Positions 47,919-57,697 of a stretch of 64,000 nucleotides of DNA are shown here, one piece after another. The stretch is from the NCBI GenBank assembly GCA_016713275.1, contig JADJPL010000001.1, positions 434,001-498,000 of the forward strand, written 5' to 3'. The stretch is from Haliscomenobacter sp. (GTDB taxonomy: Bacteria; Bacteroidota; Bacteroidia; Chitinophagales; Saprospiraceae). Within the stretch, counting starts at the first letter, position 1; each line of letters opens with the position of its first letter. Both the position numbers and the translations under genes were made by a program. The notes beneath the pieces were generated by a model, which did no database searches, was not told where the DNA came from, and worked only from the letters and a program-made list of their open reading frames with translations.

Positions 47919-49250
47919 TTATTCCCCGTCCATTTTGCACTGGATCGTTTCGCGCCCTATACTTTCGTAGTAAAGCCCGTTATCCTTTGCAATTTCCAGA
48001 TCGTACAGGTTCCTTCCATCAAAGACGACGGGGGCTTTCATGAGTTGTTTCATCACGGAAAAGCTGGGCGCCCGGAATACGCTCCATTCCGTAACAATCG
48101 CCAAGGCGTCGGCGTCGATCAGGGCCTCGTATTGGTCTTTGCAAAATTGAATCTTCGAGCCATAGAGCTTTTCCACATTGCCCATGGCTTCCGGATCGAA
48201 CGCTTTGATATGCGCGCCCGCTTTCAGCAATTCGTCGATAATATACAGCGCGGGAGCTTCCCGGATATCGTCGGTGTTGGGCTTGAAGGCAAGGCCCCAA
48301 ATGGCGATGGTTTTGCCAGTCAGGTCCTGATGGAAATATTCCCGGATGCGATGCGCAAGCACTACCCGCTGACGATCGTTAACGCTCATGACCGAGCGAA
48401 GAATCTTGAAGTCATACCCATATTCATCGGCAGTTCGGGCAAGCGCCTGTACGTCTTTAGGAAAACAACTCCCGCCATAACCGACACCGGGGAACAAAAA
48501 GCGCTTTCCTATGCGGGAGTCGCTGCCTATGCCTATCCGGACCATGTCTACATTCGCCCCTACGTGTTCGCATAGGTTGGCAATCTCATTCATAAACGAA
48601 ATACGCGTGGCCAGGTAAGAATTCGCCGCATACTTGGTCATCTCTGAAGAGCGCTCATCCATGAACAAAATGGGATTCCCCTGGCGAACGAAAGGCTCGT
48701 ACAACTGACGCATCATCTTGCGCGCTTTTTCTGAACGGGTACCAACGACAACACGGTCTGGCTTGAGGAAGTCCTCCACAGCGACGCCTTCGCGAAGGAA
48801 CTCAGGGTTGGAAACAACGTCAAAAAGGTCTTCGCTCAGAGATTGAGCGAGGATGGCATGAACTTTTTCTGCGGTCCCAACAGGCACCGTGCTTTTATCC
48901 ACAATGACTTTATAGGACTGAATCATGGTGGCAAGCTCTGCGGCCACCCCCATGATGAAGGACAGATCAGCAGCCCCATCGCCGCCCGGCGGAGTGGGAA
49001 GGGCGAGGAAAATGATATCCGAATTGTCTACTGCATAGCGAAGGTCGGTCGTGAAATGCAGCCTGCCCTGACGCGAGTTTCGCTCAAAAAGCACTTCCAG
49101 GCCGGGCTCGTAAATGGGAATTTCCCCTTGGCGCATTCGCTCGACTTTTTCTGCATCAATGTCAACGCAAATGACGTGGTTGCCGGTTTCGGCAAAACAG
49201 GTACCCGTGACGAGGCCAACGTACCCTGTACCAATAACTGAGAGGTTCAT
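47919..49250 (-). CDS. ugd: UDP-glucose 6-dehydrogenase
   Basis: A 443-residue enzyme oxidising UDP-glucose to UDP-glucuronate. The N-terminal NAD loop is GTGYVGLVTGTCFAETGNHV; VDKSTVPVGTAEKV and the catalytic Cys motif GVGYGGSCFPKDVQAL follow; the C-terminal UDP-binding domain has WGLAFKPNTDDIREAPAL. It supplies sugar nucleotides for surface polysaccharide. No polysaccharide cluster surrounds it, so the destination is unknown. Confidence 0.96.
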   Translation of the reverse strand: MNLSVIGTGYVGLVTGTCFAETGNHVICVDIDAEKVERMRQGEIPIYEPGLEVLFERNSRQGRLHFTTDLRYAVDNSDIIFLALPTPPGGDGAADLSFIMGVAAELATMIQSYKVIVDKSTVPVGTAEKVHAILAQSLSEDLFDVVSNPEFLREGVAVEDFLKPDRVVVGTRSEKARKMMRQLYEPFVRQGNPILFMDERSSEMTKYAANSYLATRISFMNEIANLCEHVGANVDMVRIGIGSDSRIGKRFLFPGVGYGGSCFPKDVQALARTADEYGYDFKILRSVMSVNDRQRVVLAHRIREYFHQDLTGKTIAIWGLAFKPNTDDIREAPALYIIDELLKAGAHIKAFDPEAMGNVEKLYGSKIQFCKDQYEALIDADALAIVTEWSVFRAPSFSVMKQLMKAPVVFDGRNLYDLEIAKDNGLYYESIGRETIQCKMDGE

Positions 49251-49373
49251 AAATTAAATTTTTTATGTGAAATTAGTGATTGTCCGGCCAATAGGGGAGG
49301 ATCAATTCGTTTTAATTCCTGTTAAAAATAAACGGGCATTTTTATATCTTAAACGGAAGAACAGGAACAGGAA

Positions 49374-51638
49374 ATGGTAAAATTTTTCACGCAGGTTTTT
49401 TATTCCTTCCCTACGAGGTTGTTGGTCATTCACCTTCGAAGCAATCTCCTCCTCCTTGGCATATGGGTAGGGCTGGTTCTGCTCATCAGCGGCGGAATAG
49501 CCAAAAAACTAGGCTTTCGCTTCCTCTTCCTGGAGCCGGAATATTTGAGTTCGGGCAATTTTTGGGCCTTTTTTTTAATGGGCTTGGCGTTGGGCTGTTT
49601 TTATTTTACCTGGAACCTGACGGTTTACCTCCTTACCGCCCACCACTTTCCGTTTTTAGCGTCGTTGAAAAACCCGTTTACCAAATACTGCCTGAATAAC
49701 TTTCTCCTCCCTTTAGGGTTCCTTCTTTTTTATCTGATCTCTCTGATCCATTTCCAAGCCTATTTTGTGGGAGAGGCTGGCTGGCAACTGGCACTCGATA
49801 TACTCGGTTTCCTGGGGGGCGTTTTCTCTATTCTTTTAATCTATATTCTGTACTTCCATTTTACCAACCGGGATATTCGCTATTACGAACAAAGGAGGGA
49901 AAAAATGCCCCACCTTTTCAGGGATATGCTTCCTGGACATCTCAAAATGGACGTGGACTCCATCCGGCAGGAGCGCCACCGCTTTCGGGTGGATACGTAC
50001 CTGAATGAAGCCTTGCAGCCCCGCCTGGTTCGTAGTGTTTCACATTACGATTCCCGGTTGTTGATGCGCATTTTCCGGCAAAACCACCTGAATGCCTTGA
50101 TCATTCAGCTGGCGACCATCCTCGTACTGATGCTGCTGGGATGGCTGATCGACCATCCGTTTTTTCGAATTCCTGCGGGCGCCAGTTTCCTTTTTTTTCT
50201 AAGCATTTTCGTCGCGATCATTGGCGCCATAAACTACTGGTTTAATGAATGGCGGATCACGATCATGCTTTTACTTCTCTTGCTGATCAATACGGCTACC
50301 CGCTTTGAGATCGCCCACCACAAAAGCCGCGCTTTTGGAATGGACTACCATATGACTCCGGCGCCCTATGCGTACACCTTACTGGATTCGTTGTGTTCTG
50401 GGCCGCGCGTGGAGCAAGACGTCAGGCAAACGGAAGCTATTCTGAACCGGTGGAAAACAAGGGTAAGTTCTGCGCCTGGCGCCAGGCCAAAGCTGGTGCT
50501 GCTGAGTGTGAGCGGCGGGGGATTGCGCTCCGCCTTGTGGACAATGCAGGTCGTTCAGCAGGTAGACAGTTTACTGAATGGTTCGCTGCTTAATCATACG
50601 GTGTTGATCACGGGGGCATCCGGGGGCATGATCGGAATGGCGTATTTGCGGGAGTTATTGCTTCGGCAAAACCAGGGAGAAGCAGTAGACTTGTACGGTA
50701 TCCAACACCAGGAACGCATTACCAAAGACCTGCTCAACCCCGTTGCGTTTACGCTGGTGACTAACGACCTGATTATGCCTTGGGCCAATTTCAAGACGCG
50801 GGGACAAACCTACCGCAAAGACCGTGGCTATGCCTTTGAACGGCAACTCAATGAGAATACCGATTTTCTAATGGACAAAACGCTTTCGGATTACCGGATT
50901 CCGGAAAAGGAAGCCCTGGTCCCTATGATCTACCTCACGCCTTCGATCGTCAATGATGTCCGGCGCCTGGTTATTTCCCCGCAAGGTGTTTCCTTTATGA
51001 TGGTGGCGCCGATTGGCGTCTATCAAAAGGGTACCGTAGAAGTAGATGCAGTTGATTTTGGTTTGGTTTTTCAAAAGCAAAAGGCGGACAGCCTTCGGTT
51101 TTTATCCGCTTTGAGAATGAACGCTTCGTATCCGTATATTCTTCCCAGCGTTCACTTGCCCAGCAACCCTGCCATTGAAGTCATGGATGCCGGATTTCGG
51201 GATAACTACGGTATGCTTTCGGCAACCCGGTTTATTCAGGTGTTTCAGAACTGGATCAAGGCCAATACCAGTGGGGTAGTGCTGGTCCAAATCAGCAGTT
51301 CGGAGAAAATCGAAAAAATCCCTACCAGTAAGAACAAAGGAATTCTGTCTTCACTGCTCAACCCTTTTGAGATCGTGGGGCAAATACTCAGCCTGCAAGA
51401 GTTCGAGCAGGATAATTCGCTGGGGTTTGTATACGATATCCTTGGCGACGAATCATTTGATTTCGTACGGTTTATGTATCACCCCGGCCGAGACAACAAG
51501 GTCATGGCATCCATTTCCTTCCACATCACAGCAAAGGAGAAAGCCGTTGTCCGGGAAGCGTTAGATGATCCGGATAACAGGGAAAGTATTCGGCGCCTCC
51601 AGGACATTCTGGGGTCAAACCCAAATAGAGCCCATTAG
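49374..51638 (+). CDS. Seven-TM patatin-like phospholipase
   Basis: A 754-residue protein with about seven N-terminal membrane helices (24-44, 64-88, 112-132, 140-162, 242-260, 271-289, 295-307) and a C-terminal patatin domain. The oxyanion loop is SGGGLRSALW (379-388), the nucleophile elbow GASGG (413-417, Ser415), and the acid residue is Asp in DAGFRDNYG. Patatins hydrolyse acyl chains of lipids. A patatin domain on a large polytopic membrane region is less usual and would place it at the inner-membrane surface. It is transcribed opposite to both neighbours. Confidence 0.88.
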   Translation: MVKFFTQVFYSFPTRLLVIHLRSNLLLLGIWVGLVLLISGGIAKKLGFRFLFLEPEYLSSGNFWAFFLMGLALGCFYFTWNLTVYLLTAHHFPFLASLKNPFTKYCLNNFLLPLGFLLFYLISLIHFQAYFVGEAGWQLALDILGFLGGVFSILLIYILYFHFTNRDIRYYEQRREKMPHLFRDMLPGHLKMDVDSIRQERHRFRVDTYLNEALQPRLVRSVSHYDSRLLMRIFRQNHLNALIIQLATILVLMLLGWLIDHPFFRIPAGASFLFFLSIFVAIIGAINYWFNEWRITIMLLLLLLINTATRFEIAHHKSRAFGMDYHMTPAPYAYTLLDSLCSGPRVEQDVRQTEAILNRWKTRVSSAPGARPKLVLLSVSGGGLRSALWTMQVVQQVDSLLNGSLLNHTVLITGASGGMIGMAYLRELLLRQNQGEAVDLYGIQHQERITKDLLNPVAFTLVTNDLIMPWANFKTRGQTYRKDRGYAFERQLNENTDFLMDKTLSDYRIPEKEALVPMIYLTPSIVNDVRRLVISPQGVSFMMVAPIGVYQKGTVEVDAVDFGLVFQKQKADSLRFLSALRMNASYPYILPSVHLPSNPAIEVMDAGFRDNYGMLSATRFIQVFQNWIKANTSGVVLVQISSSEKIEKIPTSKNKGILSSLLNPFEIVGQILSLQEFEQDNSLGFVYDILGDESFDFVRFMYHPGRDNKVMASISFHITAKEKAVVREALDDPDNRESIRRLQDILGSNPNRAH

Positions 51639-52792
51639 TTCTTGTAGGAAATCCGATAGATCGCATCCGCAAAGTCATCGGACACCAGAATAGACCCATC
51701 GGGTAAATGCTCGATATCCACCGGTCTGCCCCAGACTTCATCCTTTTGGGTATCCAGCCATCCACTGGCAAACGCTTCGTATTTGATGGGCTTGAATTGG
51801 GCGTCCAGCGTTACCAGGGAAATCTGATAACCAATTTTTTTGGATCGGTTCCATGAACCATGCTCAGCGATAAAGACCTGATTGCGGTACGCTTCGGGAA
51901 ACTGCGTTCCGGTATAAAATTCAAGGCCCAGCGGGGCGGTGTGGGGCCCTAACTTTTGAACAGGAGGAGTGAAATCGCTGCAAGGAAACTTGGCCCCAAA
52001 CTCCGGGTCGGCAAGGTCCCCCTGATGGCAATAGGGATACCCAAAATGCATGCCGTCTTTTGGCGCCCGGTTTAATTCGCACGCAGGCAGATCGTCTCCC
52101 ATCCAGTCTCGCCCGTTATCCGTGAACCACAATTCTTTTGTAGAAGGGTGCCAGGTAAACCCAACGGTGTTGCGAATGCCCTTCTGGACAACTTCCAGCC
52201 CCGTACCGTCCGGATTCATCCGCGTAATAGAGGCGTAGATTTCCTTTTCGGGTTCGCAAATGTTGCACGGCGCCCCAACTGGGACGTATAGCTTGCCGTC
52301 GGGCCCAAAGGCAATGTATTTCCAGCCATGGTGGGTTTCGGTGGGGAATTGGTCGTAAACTACCACCGGCGCCGGCGGGTTTTCGAGCCGGCTTTCGATC
52401 TGGTCAAAACGGAGTATCCTGCTCACCTCGGCAACATAAAGCGCCCCATCCCGGAAGGCAACCCCGTTGGGCATGTTTAACCCTTTGGCTAAAATATAGA
52501 ACTTGTCCGCTTTAAAGTCGCCGTCGGTATCTTTGAGCGCGTACACATCCCCTTTTCCCCGGGTCCCGACGAATAAGGTTCCGCCAGGAGACAGGCACAT
52601 CGACCGGGCATTGGGAACATCCAGGGCATAGGTTTCGATCTTAAACCCGGCAGGAAGCTTGATCTTATCCAGGTCGGACTGTTTGGGGTCCGTATTCTGG
52701 AGGATTTTCGGAGCTGGAGGGTTGACGTTTCCGCAGTGGGAAAGGAGTAACGCGCTTCCTGCATAGAGGCAAAAAGCCAGTAATTTATACAT
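51635..52792 (-). CDS. PQQ-type soluble sugar dehydrogenase-like lipoprotein
   Basis: A 385-residue six-bladed propeller of the sGDH/sorbosone dehydrogenase family. The start MYKLLAFCLYAGSALLLSHC is a lipoprotein signal with Cys at 20. Family motifs include KLPAGFKIETYAL, HHGWKYIAFGPDGKLYVPVG, EVVQKGIRNTVGFTWHPST and FIAEHGSWNRS, with PQQ-contacting His and Arg residues. It would oxidise a sugar or aldehyde on the periplasmic side. PQQ synthesis genes are not in the window, so PQQ may be scavenged or the protein may be non-enzymatic. The end overlaps that of the convergent patatin gene by 4 bp. Confidence 0.87.
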   Translation of the reverse strand: MYKLLAFCLYAGSALLLSHCGNVNPPAPKILQNTDPKQSDLDKIKLPAGFKIETYALDVPNARSMCLSPGGTLFVGTRGKGDVYALKDTDGDFKADKFYILAKGLNMPNGVAFRDGALYVAEVSRILRFDQIESRLENPPAPVVVYDQFPTETHHGWKYIAFGPDGKLYVPVGAPCNICEPEKEIYASITRMNPDGTGLEVVQKGIRNTVGFTWHPSTKELWFTDNGRDWMGDDLPACELNRAPKDGMHFGYPYCHQGDLADPEFGAKFPCSDFTPPVQKLGPHTAPLGLEFYTGTQFPEAYRNQVFIAEHGSWNRSKKIGYQISLVTLDAQFKPIKYEAFASGWLDTQKDEVWGRPVDIEHLPDGSILVSDDFADAIYRISYKN

Positions 52793-52803
52793 GTAATTCG
52801 GGT

Positions 52804-54876
52804 TTATTTATCATTCAAAAATTGGACTAAGTCCGGATATTGTGTCGTATAGGCGTAGGCGTCTTCTTTTTTTAGCGATCGCTCCCGGGCGAATGGAATA
52901 ACCTGAACGGCAAATCCGGCAGAAGGGCCGAACTTAGCCTGCGCTGCTTTCGCTTCCGCATAGGTGTTGAAATTCCCAGCCAGATAAAGATAATTCCCTT
53001 CCGGAAGGGATTTCAATTCTGTAATGGGATTTTCAAGTTGAGCGAGCAAGGCGCCGCGATAAATGACGCTGGATTCGGCGATTAATAGCCGGTAAGTTAA
53101 TTTGCTATAAAATGAAGTCGCCGGAGCGCTGCCGATCGACGGACCATAAGAGGGTTCGGGATCTTTACTTCCCGGCGGCGGAATCAGGCGGAGGTCCACT
53201 CCTTTCAGCGCGGTTTCCATATCCGGACTTAGCGCGCCCCGAACGCGGAGCGAAGAAGGGGAAACGCCTCTTTTTAAGAGGTAATCCGCGATGACTTTCG
53301 CCGCTTTGACGCCGGCGAAAAGCCTGGAAGACACCGCCAGTTCGACCTGGGAATACCCTGTAAGGACCAGTTGAAGTTTGGGGTTTTGCAGGAGCATTTG
53401 CGCGATCACATCCAATTGGCCCGTCGTGTTTGAGGATAACGCTTCTTCCTCCTTATCGAAAAACAAGGGCTGAATGGTTAGCACAGACGAGTTCCCCCCG
53501 CGAACAGCGGAAGGACCGGTGGGCGACGAAGATCCAGTGGGGCTTACTTCGGCTAAGGTGCTCATCTCGGGCAAAAAGTCAAAGAAATAGGCGGCATAAA
53601 GATCGCGTTCGCCTAACCCATCTTTTCGGGACGACGCAAAAAAGGCGGTATATCCGTCGCGGGATAACCTGAAATGCGTTTCGTCCCGGGAAGAATTAAT
53701 GGGAATGCCCAGGTTGGCTGAGGTGGACCATTTCCCTGCATGGGTGTTGAAAACCGATTTGAGGATATCGAACCCCCCTATACTCAGGTTGGGGTTGTTG
53801 GAGCTATAATAAATGGATTTCCCGTCGCGGGCCAGAAAAGGGGTCGTTTCGTCAAAAGCGCTGTTGATCTCAGGGCCCAGGGTTTGGGGCGCCGTCCACC
53901 GGCCGTTTCGGAACACCGTACGGTAAAGATCCAACCCGCCGTACCCGCCAGGCCGGGAACTCGGAAACAAAATCAGGGTGTCGTTGACAAAATGAGGCGC
54001 GCTCATGCCCGCGACGGCATCCAGGGGGCTCAAAAGCGGGTCGGTGCTAAGCACGTTGTTTCCGCCAGACCGGAATGTATCTACAAAGATCTGCCCTTCT
54101 GAGAATTGGGAGCCCTTAAAATAGTACATGGCCCGTCCGGAAGGGGCAAAGTCCAGGGCGATTTCGTGTTTGGGCGTATTGATCAGATAACTCATCCCCA
54201 CAGGGTTTTTCCATTGCCCGCTAACCAGTTGGGCCGAGAAAATATCACAGGTAAACCGCCCAAAAACATCATCCTGCGCCCCGTACCTGTTCCGCTGTCC
54301 TCCGGAACAGCCCGGGCGGGCGGAGGAAAAATAAAGCCGGTCTACTGCATTCGGGCTAGTCAAAGGGCCAAATTCGTCATATGGGGTATTGATTTGAGGC
54401 CCCAGGTTTTCGACAATGGCCATAGGCGCTCTGAACTGCCATTGAAGCCCGTTGGAACACCTCCGGATCTCGTCCCGAATCACATTCCGGTTGGGATCGT
54501 CGGAAGATAACGTCTTCAGAAATGCTTTATAATAATCGGTTGCTTTAAGGAATTCGTTCCGGTCTTGGAATATCCGGCCAAGGTATAGCCACGTTTCCGC
54601 ATAAGGGGATCGGTCGGAAAGCAGACCGAGCAGAATCGTTTCGGCTTCGTTCAGCCGGTTTAGGTGATAAAGCGATAGGGCCATCAGGAAATTGGATTCC
54701 TTATCTTCCAGGTGATTTTTCTGCGCAGTCTGCAGAACATTATACGCATCCTGGAAATGGGCGTTGATAAAAAACTCTTTGGCCTGCCGTTTTTTATCAA
54801 CCAGTGTCTCTTGCCCGCGAACGAGCACAACGGAAAAAAGAAATATCATCGAAAACAAAGCATAGGAGATCCGCAT
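52804..54876 (-). CDS. TPR-PD40-OmpA protein, PorE-like
   Basis: A 690-residue exported protein. Signal peptide (1-21), TPR repeats (about 30-150; NAHFQDAYNVLQTAQKN, SLYHLNRLNEAETILLGLL), a PD40-type propeller (about 180-430; YFSSARPGCSGG, LILFPSSRPGGYGGLDLYRT, KSIYYSSNNPNLSIGGFDI), an OmpA-like domain (about 460-560; IQPLFFDKEEEALSS, LVLTGYSQVELAVS) and a SPOR-like end (NYLYLAGNFNTYAEAKAAQ). TPR-propeller-OmpA is the layout of T9SS PorE, which links the secretion machinery to peptidoglycan. The SPOR-like tail is an addition. Presence near porQ supports but does not prove a T9SS role. Confidence 0.82.
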   Translation of the reverse strand: MRISYALFSMIFLFSVVLVRGQETLVDKKRQAKEFFINAHFQDAYNVLQTAQKNHLEDKESNFLMALSLYHLNRLNEAETILLGLLSDRSPYAETWLYLGRIFQDRNEFLKATDYYKAFLKTLSSDDPNRNVIRDEIRRCSNGLQWQFRAPMAIVENLGPQINTPYDEFGPLTSPNAVDRLYFSSARPGCSGGQRNRYGAQDDVFGRFTCDIFSAQLVSGQWKNPVGMSYLINTPKHEIALDFAPSGRAMYYFKGSQFSEGQIFVDTFRSGGNNVLSTDPLLSPLDAVAGMSAPHFVNDTLILFPSSRPGGYGGLDLYRTVFRNGRWTAPQTLGPEINSAFDETTPFLARDGKSIYYSSNNPNLSIGGFDILKSVFNTHAGKWSTSANLGIPINSSRDETHFRLSRDGYTAFFASSRKDGLGERDLYAAYFFDFLPEMSTLAEVSPTGSSSPTGPSAVRGGNSSVLTIQPLFFDKEEEALSSNTTGQLDVIAQMLLQNPKLQLVLTGYSQVELAVSSRLFAGVKAAKVIADYLLKRGVSPSSLRVRGALSPDMETALKGVDLRLIPPPGSKDPEPSYGPSIGSAPATSFYSKLTYRLLIAESSVIYRGALLAQLENPITELKSLPEGNYLYLAGNFNTYAEAKAAQAKFGPSAGFAVQVIPFARERSLKKEDAYAYTTQYPDLVQFLNDK

Positions 54877-54972
54877 ACCCTTGGATTTGGAGGATTCATA
54901 AAAAGAGAACGAATTACCGGGAGGTAGATGATCTCAAAAGAATAAAAAAAATCCAGATAGCTTCGAAACCGG

Positions 54973-56292
54973 TTAAACCGGGCGATTCGGATCAAATGCC
55001 TCGAGGTAGTCTCCCACTCTGCGCAGGAAGGAGCCTCCCAGGGCTCCGTCAACCACCCGGTGGTCATAGGAAAGGGATAGGAACATCAGGTGGCGCACAG
55101 CGATCAGATCTCCGAACGCTGTTTCCACGACAGCCGGTTTCTTCCGTATGGCGCCGGCTGCCAAAATGGCTACTTAGGGCTGATTGATGATGGGTGTGCC
55201 CATTACGTTTCCAAAAGTACCCACATTAGTCAGCGTAAAAGTACCCCCCTGGACCTCGTCGGGCCGGAGTTGATTCACCCTGGCGCGATTCGCCAAATCG
55301 TTGACCGTTTTGGCCAGGCCCGCTAAATTCAACAGGTCCGCATTCCGGATTACCGGCACGATGAGGTTACCGGAAGGGAGGGCAGTCGCCATGCCGATGT
55401 GGATGTCTTTTTTTACGATGATCGTATTGCCATCCACCGACACGTTGACCAAAGGGAAATCGCGGATGGCCCGGGCAATGGCTTCGATAAAAATCGGAGT
55501 AAAAGTGATCTTTTCCCCGTATTGCTTCTGAAAGGAATCTTTAACCCGTTCTCTCCATTGGACTATTTCGGTGACATCTACTTCGACGAAAGAAGTCACA
55601 TGCGGGGAGGTCTGCTTGGACATGACCATGTGGTCGGCAATCAGGCGCCGCATCCGGTCCATCTCAATGAGCTCCACCTGGCCATCGGAAGAGGTAAAAG
55701 CTGATGGAGCAGGCGGTTTAACGGCAGGCTTTTCCACGATCTGCGGGGCAGCAGCTGCTCCGGAAGGCGATGAAGGTTGCCGGTTGGCAACGTAGGCAAG
55801 GATGTCTTTTTTCGTAACCCGGCCTTGTGCCCCTGTTCCGGGCATCTGCTCCAATTCGTTCAGGCTGATATTTTCCTGCTGTGCAATATTTCGGACAAGG
55901 GGGGAGTAAAACCGGGCGCCGGAACCGGCAGGAATGGAAGGGGCCGAAGCTTGGGAAGATTCTATATGAGCTAAAGCCGGCTCATTTTTCGGGGAACCAT
56001 TTCGGGATGCTTCCGGTTGAGGCGCCATAAAAGGCTCGGATGCCGCCTCTGCCTCCGTGGCAATCAGCGCAATGACCTTGCCTACCTCCACCGTGTCATT
56101 GACCTGGAACCGCAAATCAACAATCCTTCCACTAACCGGGGAGGGAACTTCCGAATCTACCTTATCTGTAGCAATTTCAACGATGGTTTCGTCCATTTCA
56201 ACGAAGTCGCCCACATTTTTGACCCACCGGAGGATAGTGGCCTCCATAATGCTTTCGCCCATTTTGGGCATAACGAGTTCAAACTGAGCCAT
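54973..56292 (-). CDS. 2-oxoacid dehydrogenase E2 (lipoyl acyltransferase), in-frame stop
   Basis: About 439 residues. Lipoyl domain (1-80; lipoyl lysine in EIATDKVDSEVPSP), a low-complexity linker, E1/E3-binding domain (about 140-180; FYSPLVRNIAQQENISLNEL), then the catalytic core with SFVEVDVTEIVQWRERV, PSGNLIVPVIRNADLLNLAG and DHRVVDG. A TAA at 55174-55176 follows GTPIINQP, exactly where Gln is expected, and the same frame continues VAILAAGAIRKKPAVV to the end. It is either a CAA-to-TAA mutation or a base-call error. With the stop, the protein lacks the catalytic His. The ATG at 56292 begins MAQFELVMPKMGESI. Confidence 0.88.
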
Positions 56293-56397
56293 AAATAAGG
56301 TGTTTGATGCGATTTGGTTCGATGTGGTTAGGAAACAATATCCCACAAATTTACACCAAATTGAGGGCTATTGCAATTTTGGCTCCGACTTATCCCC

Positions 56398-57684
56398 TCA
56401 GGAAGCAGACGAACCCACCCCAGGCTCTGCTCCTGCCAATGGATAATGTTCCAGGATAAATTTCCGCAGGGTATTGAGGGCCATCACACTACTAAACTGG
56501 ATGTTTTTAATCCGGTCTTTCCCGGCATGGATTTGCTCTGCCTGTATTCGTTGCTTGTCTCCAACCGCGATCCAGATCGTTCCAACGGGCTTTTGCGGCG
56601 TTCCCCCATCCGGTCCGGCAATGCCGGAAATGGCCAGGGCGAGGTGCGCAGGGAAACGCTCCAATATGCCCGCGGCCATTTCGCGGACGGTTTGTTCGCT
56701 GACGGCGCCAAACTGATTCAGGGTTTCTTCCCGAACCCCCAGTTGGCCTGTTTTTATCTGGTTGGAATACGCAACCACGCCTCCGGTAAAATAAGCGGAA
56801 GACCCCGGAATAGAGGTGATCAGATGGGAGATATACCCACCGGTGCAACTTTCGGCAGTCGCCAAGTACAAACTTCTTGCGTTAAGCATCCGGCCGATAG
56901 CCGTCTCCAATTGATCCAATTCGGTCCCATAAAGACAATCCGGAACAAAAGAGGCAAGTTCACCGGCTTTTTGATCGAGCAGGGCGTTTAATGCCTGTGC
57001 ATTCGGGCCCGTTCCGGTTAGCCGGAGCCTTACCTGGCCCAAAGACGGAAGATAAGCCAGTTTGAGGCCATCGGGGAGTTCGTCCTCCCAGGTACTTAAC
57101 CGGGCGGCGATGGTCGATTCTCCCTCCCCAACAGTCAAAAGGGTTCGGTGCCCAATGGGAGTGCCCGGGTATTTGGCCCGCAGTTTTGGGAGCGCCTCGT
57201 ATTCCATGAGGTATTTCATTTCGAACGGCACACCAGGCATGGAAATAAGGGTTTTGGCGCCCCATTCCATCCACATTCCGGGAGCAGTACCCATTTTGTT
57301 CGGTAGCACCTGGGCATTGGCGGGCAAGAAGGCCTGAAGCCGGTGCGCTTCGGTAACCGGGCGGTTAAACTTTTCCAAAATAAGGCCGATTCGTTGGAAT
57401 GTAGGTTCGTGAAAAACCAACTCTACGCCAAAAAAAACAGCCAGGGCCTTTTTAGTGATATCGTCTTTGGTTGGCCCCAGCCCTCCGGTTATCAGCACCA
57501 CGCTGGCGTCCTCCAGCGCCATCTCCAGGCCCCGGTGAATCGCCTCCAGGGTGTCTCCTACGGAAATAATGCGCCCAACCTGCATTCCGATCAGATTTAA
57601 CTGTTGGCCCATCCACGCGGAATTGGTATCAACCACCTGACCAATCAGGATCTCGTCGCCAATCGTAAGAATAGAAACTTGCAT
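56398..57684 (-). CDS. cinA: CinA family protein (competence/damage-inducible)
   Basis: A 428-residue two-domain protein. The N-terminal MoCF-like domain (1-170) has ILTIGDEILIGQVVDTNSAW and ITGGLGPTKDDITKKALAVF; the C-terminal NMN deamidase domain (about 265-415) has LYLATAESCTGGYISHLITS and GIAGPDGGTPQKPVGTIWIA. CinA proteins hydrolyse ADP-ribose and deamidate NMN in pyridine-nucleotide salvage, besides their link to competence. No recA is adjacent. It is 14 bp from birA, in the same direction. Confidence 0.94.
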   Translation of the reverse strand: MQVSILTIGDEILIGQVVDTNSAWMGQQLNLIGMQVGRIISVGDTLEAIHRGLEMALEDASVVLITGGLGPTKDDITKKALAVFFGVELVFHEPTFQRIGLILEKFNRPVTEAHRLQAFLPANAQVLPNKMGTAPGMWMEWGAKTLISMPGVPFEMKYLMEYEALPKLRAKYPGTPIGHRTLLTVGEGESTIAARLSTWEDELPDGLKLAYLPSLGQVRLRLTGTGPNAQALNALLDQKAGELASFVPDCLYGTELDQLETAIGRMLNARSLYLATAESCTGGYISHLITSIPGSSAYFTGGVVAYSNQIKTGQLGVREETLNQFGAVSEQTVREMAAGILERFPAHLALAISGIAGPDGGTPQKPVGTIWIAVGDKQRIQAEQIHAGKDRIKNIQFSSVMALNTLRKFILEHYPLAGAEPGVGSSAS

Positions 57685-57697
57685 CGGTTGTTTTTAC

